A DNA stretch of 64,000 bases from Streptomyces sp. Tu 3180 (GTDB taxonomy: Bacteria > Actinomycetota > Actinomycetes > Streptomycetales > Streptomycetaceae): assembly GCF_009852415.1 (NCBI RefSeq), contig NZ_WOXS01000002.1:3884001-3948000 (forward strand), in the 5' to 3' direction. The position numbers were made by a program, and so were the translations under genes. The notes beneath the pieces were generated by a model, which worked only from the letters and a program-made list of their open reading frames with translations, was not told the DNA's origin and did no database searches. Shown one piece after another: positions 57,788 to 64,000 of this stretch; position 1 is the stretch's first letter, and each line of letters opens with the position of its first letter.

Positions 57788-58675
57788 TCAGCCGAGCAGC
57801 TGGCCCTGCAGGACGACCGTCTGCCGGAAGGGCACGGCCCCCACGCCGCCCTTCCGGGACTGCAGGATCACGGCGTAGACGTCCCCCGCGGAGAGGTGGG
57901 CCTGGCGGACCTGCTCGGCGCCGTACGGCTTCGGCTCGGCGTAGGCGGTGCGGACGACGCCGGAGACCGCGGCCTGCTCCGGGAACTCCTCGTCGTAGAC
58001 CTCGTCGTGGGAGCCGCGCAGTGAGTACACCGGGGTGGTGAACGCGACGGCCTGGCTCGCGATCTCCGCCTCCACGACCTGCGCGGTGTCGAACTGGAGC
58101 AGGTAGATCCGGGTCCGGGTGCCGTCCGGCGTGGTCCAGCCGCGGGCGGCGATGTGCCGCAGGCCGGTGTCGACCAGCTGCTGCCGCAGCGCCTCCCGGT
58201 CCTCCTCGTGCGCGTACTCCGCCAGGTACTCCTTGGTCGCCAGCCAGCCGTCCGGGCCGCGCAGCGCCTTGTCCTCCCTCGCCCCGGCGGGGGCGGGCAG
58301 CACGAGGGCGCGCAGGTCGGCGTGGTGGGTGCCGGCCGCGTTGCCCGCGGCGAAGGGCCCGGGGCTGCCGGAGGGCAGCGGCGGGCTGGTCAGCTCGGGG
58401 TAGTCCCAGCGCCCGTCCGACTCCGTGGCCAGGCCCGGGACGTCCGTGCGCTCCAGGCCCGCGATCCCGTACGCCGTGGCCGTGCCGACGGCCGCGAACA
58501 CGGCCGCGGCGGCGGCCCAGCGCGCCACGGCCCGCAGGACGCGGCGGTCCCGGGGCGCCGGGGCCGCAACCCCGGAGGGCTGCGCGGACTGCGCGGACTG
58601 CGTCGGCTCGGTGGACGGCTCGGGACCGGTGGGCGGCTCGAGCTCGGTGAGCGGTTCGGTGGTGCGGTCGTTCAT
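57788..58675 (-). CDS. Membrane-anchored extracellular protein, third of a paralogous trio
   Basis: 295 residues. A Pro/Glu/Ser-rich cytoplasmic N-terminus (~50) precedes one membrane helix (about 50-72), leaving a ~220-residue external domain. It shares with the first gene of the trio the stretch 'DLRALVLPAPAGAREDK' then 'IYLLQFDTAQVVEAEIAS'. Its ATG overlaps the stop of the second gene by 4 nt (ATGA). No enzyme motif found. Function unknown. Confidence 0.78.
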   Translation of the reverse strand: MNDRTTEPLTELEPPTGPEPSTEPTQSAQSAQPSGVAAPAPRDRRVLRAVARWAAAAAVFAAVGTATAYGIAGLERTDVPGLATESDGRWDYPELTSPPLPSGSPGPFAAGNAAGTHHADLRALVLPAPAGAREDKALRGPDGWLATKEYLAEYAHEEDREALRQQLVDTGLRHIAARGWTTPDGTRTRIYLLQFDTAQVVEAEIASQAVAFTTPVYSLRGSHDEVYDEEFPEQAAVSGVVRTAYAEPKPYGAEQVRQAHLSAGDVYAVILQSRKGGVGAVPFRQTVVLQGQLLG

Positions 58676-59505
58676 ATCGCCTTCCCCGGCTCGGCGATCC
58701 GGTCGAGCTGGGTGCGCAGGAGCGTGGCGACTCCGTCGCTGTCGAGCGTCGCGGTGCCGTACGCGACGGCCGTGACCAGGACGTCGCCGACGTGGGCGGA
58801 GCAGAACATCCCGGTGAGCTCCTCCTGGTCGCCCTCGGGCGCCCGGAAGCACTCGGCGTCCTCGTAACCCTCGATCCCGGGTCCCTTGCGGCCGCCGAAC
58901 ACCCCGAAGAGCCGCTTCTGGGACTCCGAGAGGGCACGGACCGCGGCCCTGTCCTCCATCTGCGCCAGCACGATGCTCACCGAGTAGATCTCCTCGTCGT
59001 ACAGGTACGGCTTCGCGTCCGCGCTGAAGTAGCTGCGCATCACCATGCCCTTGGTGCGCTGCCGGTCGATCTCCTTCTCCAGCGGCTTGCGCAGGGAGCG
59101 GGGCAGACCGCGCAGGGACTCCTTCCGCAGCGCCGCGGCCTGGGCGCCGCTGAGCCGCGCGTCGGAGCCGAACCGCCCGAGGTCGGGTCCGCGGACCCAG
59201 CCGTCGGGCTCGTACGGCACGAGCATCCCGGCGAGCCCGGTGGGGGCCGGCGCCTTCCTGTCCCCGGCGGTGGCCTTCGGGAACTGCCAGCGCGGGGCGC
59301 CCGCGTCCCGGTCGGCGTCCCGCACGGTCACGACGGTCGCGCCCACGCCGGCGAGCAGCGCTCCGGCGAGCAGCAGGCAACCGGCGACGGCCGCGACGCG
59401 CCCGCGCCGTACGGGCCTGCGGACCGGTGGGCCCGCCTCCGCCTCCGGCCGCGTCCCGGGCGCGCCGGTCTCCGGCCGCTCCTCCGGTGAATCGGTTCCG
59501 CTCAC
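58672..59505 (-). CDS. Membrane-anchored extracellular protein, second of a paralogous trio
   Basis: 277 residues from GTG 59505, whose GTGA overlaps the stop of the first gene by 4 nt. An acidic, Arg-ended N-terminus, a membrane helix (about 33-57, 'VAAVAGCLLLAGALLAGVG'), then an external domain of ~215 residues with 'SIVLAQMEDRAAVRALSE' and two Cys ('AECFRAPEG', 'MFCSAHVGDVLV') likely paired. Architecture matches the other two but sequence is most diverged. Function unknown. Confidence 0.78.
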   Translation of the reverse strand: MSGTDSPEERPETGAPGTRPEAEAGPPVRRPVRRGRVAAVAGCLLLAGALLAGVGATVVTVRDADRDAGAPRWQFPKATAGDRKAPAPTGLAGMLVPYEPDGWVRGPDLGRFGSDARLSGAQAAALRKESLRGLPRSLRKPLEKEIDRQRTKGMVMRSYFSADAKPYLYDEEIYSVSIVLAQMEDRAAVRALSESQKRLFGVFGGRKGPGIEGYEDAECFRAPEGDQEELTGMFCSAHVGDVLVTAVAYGTATLDSDGVATLLRTQLDRIAEPGKAI

Positions 59506-60293
59506 AGCCGCTCCATCTGCCGCTCGGCCAGGTCCATGATCGTCTTCTTGGGGATCGGCCGGTCGCCGTAGACCCAGATCTCCATCGCGACGTCCCCGCG
59601 CCAGGCGTGCGCCTCGGCCCTGTACTGCGGCTCGTACCCGGGCTCGGTGTACGGCCTGGGGTGGACGTAGGCCGTGCCGTCGCCGGTGCCGGGGATGCCC
59701 CAGCTCTCGGCGTCGGGGTCGCGCTCCGCCCATCCCTGGTGGTTGCCGACGGTGTCGACCGCCGCCAGGGAGTCCTCCTGGCGGAACTGCACCAGCCGGA
59801 TCTCCACCTGGTGCGGGCCGTCCTCCCAGCCGACGGCGGCGGCCCGGCGGAACTCGTCCGAGACGAGGGAGCTGAACTTCTCACCCGGCTCGGTGAAGCT
59901 GTCGGCGTAGGCCGACATGTCCAGCCAGCCGTCGGACGTGGACAGCCAGTCGGCCTCCCTCGCCCCGGCCGGCTTCTTCAGCAGCAGCTCGCGCAGGTCG
60001 CCGTCGGTCCGCACCCGCCGGTCCCGGGCGGCCGACAGCGGCTCGGGGGCGGGGCCCGTCGCCCGCGGCAGCACCGGCTGGGACAGCGGCGGCAGCTTCG
60101 TCGGCGCGCGGTCGGCCTGGACGAGGTAGCCCGCGCAGGCGCCGGCCACCAGGCCGCACAGGGCCGCGGTGCCGATCAGCAGCGCGGTGGCGCCGCGGCG
60201 GCGCGGCGGTGTCTCCGGCACCCCAGGCGTTCCCGGTGCCTCCGGTGTCTCCGGTGCAGCCGGTGCTTCTCGTACTTCCAAGGCGTCCCCCAC
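59502..60293 (-). CDS. Membrane-anchored extracellular protein, first of a paralogous trio
   Basis: 263 residues from a GTG at 60293; a TTG at 60281 with GGGGGA upstream is an alternative. The N-terminus is a run of Pro/Glu/Ala/Gly repeats, followed by a membrane helix (about 34-58) and an external domain with 'DLRELLLKKPAGAREADWL', 'RLVQFRQEDSLAAVDTV' and 'AWRGDVAMEIWVYGDRPIPK'. It leads a three-gene, translationally coupled operon of related proteins. No homology to known enzymes. Function unknown. Confidence 0.76.
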   Translation of the reverse strand: MGDALEVREAPAAPETPEAPGTPGVPETPPRRRGATALLIGTAALCGLVAGACAGYLVQADRAPTKLPPLSQPVLPRATGPAPEPLSAARDRRVRTDGDLRELLLKKPAGAREADWLSTSDGWLDMSAYADSFTEPGEKFSSLVSDEFRRAAAVGWEDGPHQVEIRLVQFRQEDSLAAVDTVGNHQGWAERDPDAESWGIPGTGDGTAYVHPRPYTEPGYEPQYRAEAHAWRGDVAMEIWVYGDRPIPKKTIMDLAERQMERL

Positions 60294-60379
60294 AGACGTG
60301 AAGCGCGTTCCGTCGCGCGCTTCACAGGAGACTCACGGCCGACGTCCGGGGATGTACGCGGTCTGGTTACGATTCGGCC

Positions 60380-60742
60380 ATGGCGAAGAAGCTCGTGATC
60401 AAGGTGACGGCGGGGGCGGACGCCCCCGAGCGCTGCTCGCAGGCGTTCACGGTGGCGGCGGTGGCCGTGGCGAGCGGGGTGGACGTCTCCGTGTGGCTGA
60501 CCGGGGAGTCGGCGTGGTTCGCGCTGCCGGGGCGGGCCGCCGAGTTCGAACTGCCGCACGCCGCGCCGCTGCCCGACCTGATCGAGTCGGTCCTGGCCGC
60601 CGGCCGTCTCACCCTGTGCACGCAGTGCGCGGCCCGCCGCGACATCACGGAGGAGGACGTCATCGAGGGGGTCCGGATCGCCGGCGCGCAGGTGTTCGTG
60701 CAGGAGGCGCTGGCGGAGGACACCCAGGCGCTCGTCTACTGA
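60380..60742 (+). CDS. DsrE-family protein
   Basis: 120 residues. 'LVIKVTAGADAPERCSQAFT' and 'DVSVWLTGESAWFALPG' match the DsrE/TusD-like fold; Cys in 'LTLCTQCAARRDI' (two Cys) corresponds to the sulfur-carrying Cys region. It may relay sulfane sulfur. TACGAT lies 6 nt before ATG 60380, so the mRNA is probably leaderless. The sulfurtransferase and DUF1416 genes are close by on the other strand, consistent with a sulfur-metabolism neighbourhood. Confidence 0.85.
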   Translation: MAKKLVIKVTAGADAPERCSQAFTVAAVAVASGVDVSVWLTGESAWFALPGRAAEFELPHAAPLPDLIESVLAAGRLTLCTQCAARRDITEEDVIEGVRIAGAQVFVQEALAEDTQALVY

Positions 60743-60772
60743 GACGACGGACGGGAGGCGGCCCGCCGGGCC

Positions 60773-61033
60773 TCACCGCGGCCGTTTCCTGCCGTCCAGC
60801 TCGTCCCACCACTCGTCGGACTGGGGGTCGCCGGAGGGGTCGTCCCACCAGCGGTCGTCGGGGCCGCGCCGGTTGGCGACCACCGCGGCGAACGGCGGGA
60901 TGACCATGGCCACCACGCACATGCCCACGGCCACCGGCACCGACCACAGCCGCACGACGCCCCAGGCCAGGACGAACAGCCCGATGCACGTGCCCATCAT
61001 GACGAAGTAGGTGCGGCGCCTGCGCGCGTACAT
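60773..61033 (-). CDS. DUF3099 small membrane protein
   Basis: 86 residues from ATG 61033. A basic start 'MYARRRRTYF' leads into two membrane helices (about 8-28 and 31-50), then an Asp/Trp-rich C-terminus 'DRWWDDPSGDPQSDEWWDEL'. It resembles the DUF3099 family conserved near DsrE and DUF1416 genes. Function unknown. A long hairpin terminator of the upstream gene lies 25-73 nt upstream. Confidence 0.8.
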   Translation of the reverse strand: MYARRRRTYFVMMGTCIGLFVLAWGVVRLWSVPVAVGMCVVAMVIPPFAAVVANRRGPDDRWWDDPSGDPQSDEWWDELDGRKRPR

Positions 61034-61057
61034 ACGTCCAGCGTAGGTCCGGGCACG

Positions 61058-61106
61058 CCGGAGGGCCGCACCCCGGGCGTCCAACCCGTGGGGTGCGGCC
61101 CTCCGG
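61058..61106 (-). terminator. 17-bp stem terminator after DUF1416
   Basis: 61058-61074 pairs perfectly with 61090-61106 around a 15-nt loop, 8 nt after the DUF1416 stop on the minus strand. It ends the sulfurtransferase-DUF1416 transcript. Confidence 0.82.
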
Positions 61107-61114
61107 TGAGGGGC

Positions 61115-61402
61115 TCAGACCGCGATCGCGACCTCGGCCAGACCGCCCTGCTGGGCGACGACCGTGCGGTCGGCGGTGCCGCCGGGCACCAGGGCGCGGA
61201 CGGTCCAGGTGCCCTCCGCCGCGTAGAAGCGGAACTGTCCGGTGGCGGAGGTGGGGACCTCCGCGGTGAACTCGCCGGTCGAGTCCAGCAGACGGACGTA
61301 ACCCGTCACCGGCTCGCCGTCGCGGGTCACCTGACCCTGGATGGTGGTCTCACCGGGCTTGATCGTCGAGGCGTCCGGGCCGCCGGCCTTCGCACCGCAC
61401 AT
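61115..61402 (-). CDS. DUF1416 protein, partner of thiosulfate sulfurtransferase (SseC-like)
   Basis: 95 residues. 'MCGAKAGGPDASTIKPGETT' begins it; Cys2 is conserved, and the rest is a beta-sandwich of carboxypeptidase-regulatory type ('YVRLLDSTGEFTAEVPTSAT', 'GTWTVRALVPGGTADRTV'). In mycobacteria the equivalent gene, sseC, follows cysA2 and is under cysteine attenuation. Here it lies 42 nt downstream of the sulfurtransferase and ends at a strong terminator. Confidence 0.9.
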   Translation of the reverse strand: MCGAKAGGPDASTIKPGETTIQGQVTRDGEPVTGYVRLLDSTGEFTAEVPTSATGQFRFYAAEGTWTVRALVPGGTADRTVVAQQGGLAEVAIAV

Positions 61403-61444
61403 GTCTTGCTCCTGAAGGGGTAGGGAGAGGTCGGTCGGGAGGGG

Positions 61445-62290
61445 TCACTTGCCGGGGCCGAGCTCGATCGGCACGCCGACGAGGGAGCCGTACTCGGTCC
61501 AGGAACCGTCGTAGTTCTTGACGTTCTCCACGCCGAGCAGCTCGTGCAGCACGAACCAGGTCAGCGCGGAGCGCTCACCGATGCGGCAGTAGGCGATGGT
61601 GTCCTTGGCCAGGTCGACGTTCTCGGCGGCGTAGAGCTCCTTGAGCTCCTCGTCCGACTTGAAGGTGCCGTCGTCGTTGGCGTTCTTCGACCACGGGATG
61701 TTGGCGGCCGTCGGGACGTGGCCCGGGCGCTGCGACTGCTCCTGCGGCAGGTGGGCCGGGGCGAGCAGCTTGCCGGAGAACTCGTCGGGCGAGCGCACGT
61801 CGACCAGGTTCTGGTTGCCGATGGCGGCCACCACGTCGTCGCGGAAGGCCCGGATGGACGTGTCCTGCGGCTTGGCCCTGTACTCGGTCTTCGCCCGCTC
61901 CGGCACCTCGTCGCCCGGGACCAGCTCGCGGGCGTCCAGCTCCCACTTCTTGCGGCCGCCGTCGAGGAGCTTGACGTTCTCGTGGCCGTACAGCTTGAAG
62001 TACCAGTAGGCGTAGGACGCGAACCAGTTGTTGTTGCCGCCGTAGAGGACGACCGTGTGGTCGTTGGCGATGCCCTTGTCCGACAGGAGCTTCTCGAAGC
62101 CCTCCTGGTCGACGAAGTCACGGCGGACCGGGTCCTGCAGGTCCTTGGTCCAGTCGATCCGGATGGCGTTCTTGATGTGGTTCTTCTCGTAGGCGGACGT
62201 GTCCTCGTCCACCTCGACGATGGCGATGGTCGGGTCGTCCAGGTGCTCCTGGAGCCAATCGGCGTCGACCAGGACGTCGCTGCGGCTCAT
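61445..62290 (-). CDS. Thiosulfate sulfurtransferase (rhodanese, CysA/SseA type)
   Basis: 281 residues from ATG 62290 with GGAGGAG 7 nt upstream. Two rhodanese domains; the catalytic Cys is in the C-terminal domain, 'TIAYCRIGERSALTW' (CRxGxR loop). The N-terminal domain is inactive as usual ('TVVLYGGNNNWFASYAYWYF'). It transfers sulfane sulfur from thiosulfate to acceptors such as cyanide or thiols. It is followed by DUF1416 and preceded by a 26-residue Cys-containing leader peptide with a hairpin-rich gap, so cysteine-dependent control is likely. Confidence 0.93.
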   Translation of the reverse strand: MSRSDVLVDADWLQEHLDDPTIAIVEVDEDTSAYEKNHIKNAIRIDWTKDLQDPVRRDFVDQEGFEKLLSDKGIANDHTVVLYGGNNNWFASYAYWYFKLYGHENVKLLDGGRKKWELDARELVPGDEVPERAKTEYRAKPQDTSIRAFRDDVVAAIGNQNLVDVRSPDEFSGKLLAPAHLPQEQSQRPGHVPTAANIPWSKNANDDGTFKSDEELKELYAAENVDLAKDTIAYCRIGERSALTWFVLHELLGVENVKNYDGSWTEYGSLVGVPIELGPGK

Positions 62291-62414
62291 GCTCTTTCTC
62301 CTCCGGGGCAGGTACGGCGGGGCGTGCGAATGAGAGGTGCGCGCGGCCGCACCGGGGCGGCGCACGGATGCCCTCAGCGGGGCGGGGCGGGAACGCGGAC
62401 GACGAGGCGTCCGC
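62291..62414 (-). promoter_or_regulatory. Attenuator-like leader between Cys leader peptide and sulfurtransferase
   Basis: 124 nt. A perfect 7-bp hairpin (62395-62401 with 62408-62414) touches the leader-peptide stop codon. A second GC-rich inverted repeat (GTGCGC/GCGCAC) follows. The ribosome site of the sulfurtransferase comes last. The layout fits translation-coupled attenuation, inferred from structure only. Confidence 0.55.
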
Positions 62415-62495
62415 TCAGAAGGGGCGACAGAGCATGGCGGCGACACGGCACAGGTCCACTGCCCGCCGCTTCGTGAGATCCGCCTGTCGCTTCAT
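62415..62495 (-). CDS. 26-residue leader peptide with two Cys codons (leaderless)
   Basis: ATG 62495 to TGA 62415. The peptide MKRQADLTKRRAVDL continues with Cys16, hydrophobic residues, Cys23, and ends RPF. TACGAT lies 7 nt before the ATG, leaving no room for a ribosome site, so the mRNA starts at the ATG and is leaderless. GTGACA, 18 nt further up, completes a housekeeping promoter. The same arrangement, a leaderless Cys-rich short ORF before cysA2-sseC, is a known cysteine-responsive attenuator in mycobacteria. Small basic leader peptides of this kind are annotated in Streptomyces as putative leader peptides. Confidence 0.75.
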   Translation of the reverse strand: MKRQADLTKRRAVDLCRVAAMLCRPF

Positions 62496-62502
62496 AGGGC
62501 CG

Positions 62503-62532
62503 ATCGTAGGGACGGCAGGGCGGGCGTGTCAC
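62503..62532 (-). promoter_or_regulatory. Housekeeping-type promoter of the sulfurtransferase operon
   Basis: On the minus strand GTGACA (62527-62532, -35, with TGACAC one base lower) and TACGAT (62503-62508, -10) are about 18 nt apart, and the -10 lies 7 nt before the leader-peptide ATG, so transcription probably begins at that ATG. Confidence 0.6.
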
Positions 62533-62691
62533 CGGCGTGTCGAATGATGAGACACGATCGTCCGCGATGCGGGACGGAGGAGCCGCGGGCCCCGCTCCCG
62601 CGAACCCGGTTCCTCCGTGCGTCCGCCGTCACATCTGCCCTGCGGACACCCCCGTCTCGCCTGTCGGACGTCCTCCCCGTCGAACCCTCCC

Positions 62692-63432
62692 TCACCCGGC
62701 CAGACGGACGTCGGAACCCTTCACCGTGATGTCCACCCCGTCCCGCGCCGCCTCGACCTTGTCCAGCCGGATCCCGCCGGGCAGGCCGTCGATCCTCTGC
62801 TCGAAGTCGGTGATCCGCCGCACGCGGGACTCGGCGATCTCGACCCCGCCGAACTCGGGCAGCGCGTCCGCCTTCACGCGGACGGTGTCGCCGTCCACGA
62901 CCGTCACCGAGCTGAGCACGGAGACCGGCTCGGGCAGCTCGGTGCCGAGCACGGTGGCCTTCACCTCGACCTTGATCTTCCCGTTGCCGCCGTCGGACAG
63001 GCCGACGATCTCGGCCGTGACGCCGGGCGCCACCTGCGTGGCGTCGGACTTGGCGGTCTTGAGCAGCTCGTCGTAGGCGACGGTCGCGGTGCCGGTGGCA
63101 CTGCCGGCGACGGCGGAGCCGAAGTCGCCGGAGAACTCGACGCCCCTCATGTCGGCGCGCAGGTCGTCGATCCGGATCCGCTGGGCGCCGTCCCCGGTGG
63201 CGGCCTCGTAGCCCTCGATCCCGACCTGCACCTCGTCGAGGGAGCCGCCGGCGACCTGGGTGAGGAACGGGAAGCCCTTGATGGACACGTCGGGGGTGGT
63301 CTCGAGGTTCTCGGACGCCTTCAGCCGGTCCGCCGCCTCGCCCTCGGCGAAGTTGACCGCGACGCGGTCCACGATCACGAAGATCCCGCCCAGTATCACG
63401 GTGACGACGAGCAGTATTCGCAGTGCGCGCAT
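62692..63432 (-). CDS. DUF2993 (LmeA-like) exported protein
   Basis: 246 residues from ATG 63432; GTG 63447 gives five extra residues and neither has a strong ribosome site. A signal anchor (about 1-25, 'LLVVTVILGGIFVIVD') precedes an extracytoplasmic beta-rich domain typical of DUF2993: 'ISIKGFPFLTQVAGG'-like segment, 'VEFSGDFGS' and 'IDGLPGGIRLDKVEAARDG'. The mycobacterial relative LmeA acts in lipoglycan mannan elongation; its fold resembles lipid-binding BPI domains. A lipid or lipoglycan role here is inference. Confidence 0.88.
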   Translation of the reverse strand: MRALRILLVVTVILGGIFVIVDRVAVNFAEGEAADRLKASENLETTPDVSIKGFPFLTQVAGGSLDEVQVGIEGYEAATGDGAQRIRIDDLRADMRGVEFSGDFGSAVAGSATGTATVAYDELLKTAKSDATQVAPGVTAEIVGLSDGGNGKIKVEVKATVLGTELPEPVSVLSSVTVVDGDTVRVKADALPEFGGVEIAESRVRRITDFEQRIDGLPGGIRLDKVEAARDGVDITVKGSDVRLAG

Positions 63433-63742
63433 GCGGTGTTTCCCCACCTAGGCGTGTCCGACGGCGTTCCCCGACGACCGGGCGGCCGTCCAGCGCGAGG
63501 GTAACCCCGCCGCGGGCGGGAACCGCGGAATTGTCGATCAGCTGTGACAGGGGTGGCAGAGGGACGGAGGGGGCGCGAGACGGGTGCCGGGAGGGGCGCC
63601 GGTCCGCCGAGGACCGGCCATGGAAGGTGCCCCCACGGGGCGGCGCCCCGGAGCCCGTGACGGCGCGCGAGCGGTCACCGGCGGGAGGAAGGTCTCCCGG
63701 GCGGGAGCGCCGTCGGTGACGCGGCCGGCGCGCTCAGCGGCG
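63433..63742. other. Intergenic region upstream of DUF2993 gene
   Basis: 310 nt of GC-rich sequence, with a few GGGG-rich repeats. No gene supported. It holds the DUF2993 promoter. Confidence 0.35.
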
Positions 63743-63775
63743 CCCGGCGGGAGCGCCCCGGGCGCTCCCGCCGGG
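63743..63775 (-). terminator. Perfect palindromic terminator
   Basis: 63743-63758 pairs with 63760-63775 about a one-base centre. It lies 5 nt after the stop of the partial left-pointing gene at the edge. Confidence 0.8.
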
Positions 63776-63780
63776 GGCCG

Positions 63781-64000
63781 TCAGACGAACGCCCGGCCCA
63801 GCAGGTACACCGCCGGGGCCGCCGTGGCCAGGGGCAGCGCCACACCCGCCGTGAAGTGCACGAAGCGCGACGGGTAGTCGTAGCTCGCCGCCCGGTGGCC
63901 GATCAGGGCGCACACCGCCGCGCCCGCGCCGAGCAGCGCGCCCGAGGCGCCCAGCCCGGTCGGACCGCCGACCGCCAGCCCCGCGCCCGCCGCCGCGAGC
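63781..64000 (-). CDS. C-terminal part of a membrane protein (runs off right edge)
   Basis: Only the last ~72 codons are present, ending at TGA 63781. The visible sequence is hydrophobic and small-residue-rich, with two probable helices and a charged loop 'LIGHRAASYDYPSRFVHF' between; it ends 'AVYLLGRAFV'. No family recognised from this fragment. It is followed by a strong terminator. Confidence 0.6.
   Translation of the reverse strand, partial: LAAAGAGLAVGGPTGLGASGALLGAGAAVCALIGHRAASYDYPSRFVHFTAGVALPLATAAPAVYLLGRAFV

Noticed and set aside
1..64000. CRISPR arrays, rRNA operons, intact insertion sequences or a biosynthetic gene cluster
   Set aside because: No regularly spaced repeats, rRNA-like sequence, transposase genes or modular synthase genes were seen.

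Overview
The window is chromosomal DNA of a Streptomyces. GC content is very high throughout, third positions are almost all G or C, GTG and TTG starts are common, and Streptomyces marker genes are present (devA/devE, rsiG, nur, phoRP, mshA, DUF397/WhiJ-like genes, bL37). From memory, the gene order follows the core region of S. coelicolor that runs from about SCO4239 down to about SCO4161. This is mostly conserved core chromosome with short strain-variable islands. I found no rRNA, tRNA, CRISPR array, intact insertion sequence or biosynthetic gene cluster.

Layout. 0-8.1 kb: a sugar-phosphate nucleotidyltransferase, then a left-pointing block of doxX-like, rlmB, cysS, ispF, ispD and carD. 8.1-13.3 kb: a lipoprotein, phoP-phoR (left) and phoU (right) around a PHO box, a 51-residue Cys-rich peptide and a DUF4242 nickel-binding-type protein. 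13.3-15.7 kb: an MFS transporter and gpmA. 15.7-18.7 kb: a variable island with a broken tyrosine recombinase tail, an L7/L12-like protein, small ORFs, a 73-bp imperfect direct repeat and a frameshifted acetyltransferase. 18.8-22.2 kb: marR with an oxidoreductase, DUF1062, the 24-residue ribosomal protein bL37 and a VOC protein. 22.2-31.9 kb: two FG-GAP secreted proteins flanking a WhiJ-type regulatory trio, a lipoprotein, an HNH phosphorothioate-DNA-type nuclease, DUF2000/AraC and a secreted protein. 31.9-41.4 kb: mycothiol gene mshA with neighbours, an NlpC/P60 hydrolase, a response-regulator/phosphatase, an HbhA-like protein and regulators. 41.7-48 kb: HxlR with an imine-reductase-like enzyme, a HelD-type helicase with TetR, and a double phosphotransferase.

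48-57.7 kb is rich in developmental and metal regulators. It has devA-devB and the paralogue devE, each GntR gene divergent from a 61-62-residue membrane protein with a duplicated palindromic control region. An Eis-like acetyltransferase, an asparaginase, the c-di-GMP-binding anti-sigma rsiG, dtd, and the set 32-residue membrane protein, nitrobindin, nur, ygfZ follow. 57.8-64 kb: three translationally coupled paralogous membrane proteins, DsrE, DUF3099, DUF1416, a thiosulfate sulfurtransferase led by a leaderless Cys-containing leader peptide, a DUF2993 protein and a partial membrane protein.

The most notable signals are: an identical bipartite promoter (CCGTACAACC, 16 nt, GGTC) in front of all three large secreted-protein genes at 22-32 kb; the Cys leader peptide and attenuator-like region ahead of the sulfurtransferase; the duplicated dev modules with small membrane partners; and the conserved Cys-rich peptide beside the DUF4242 gene.
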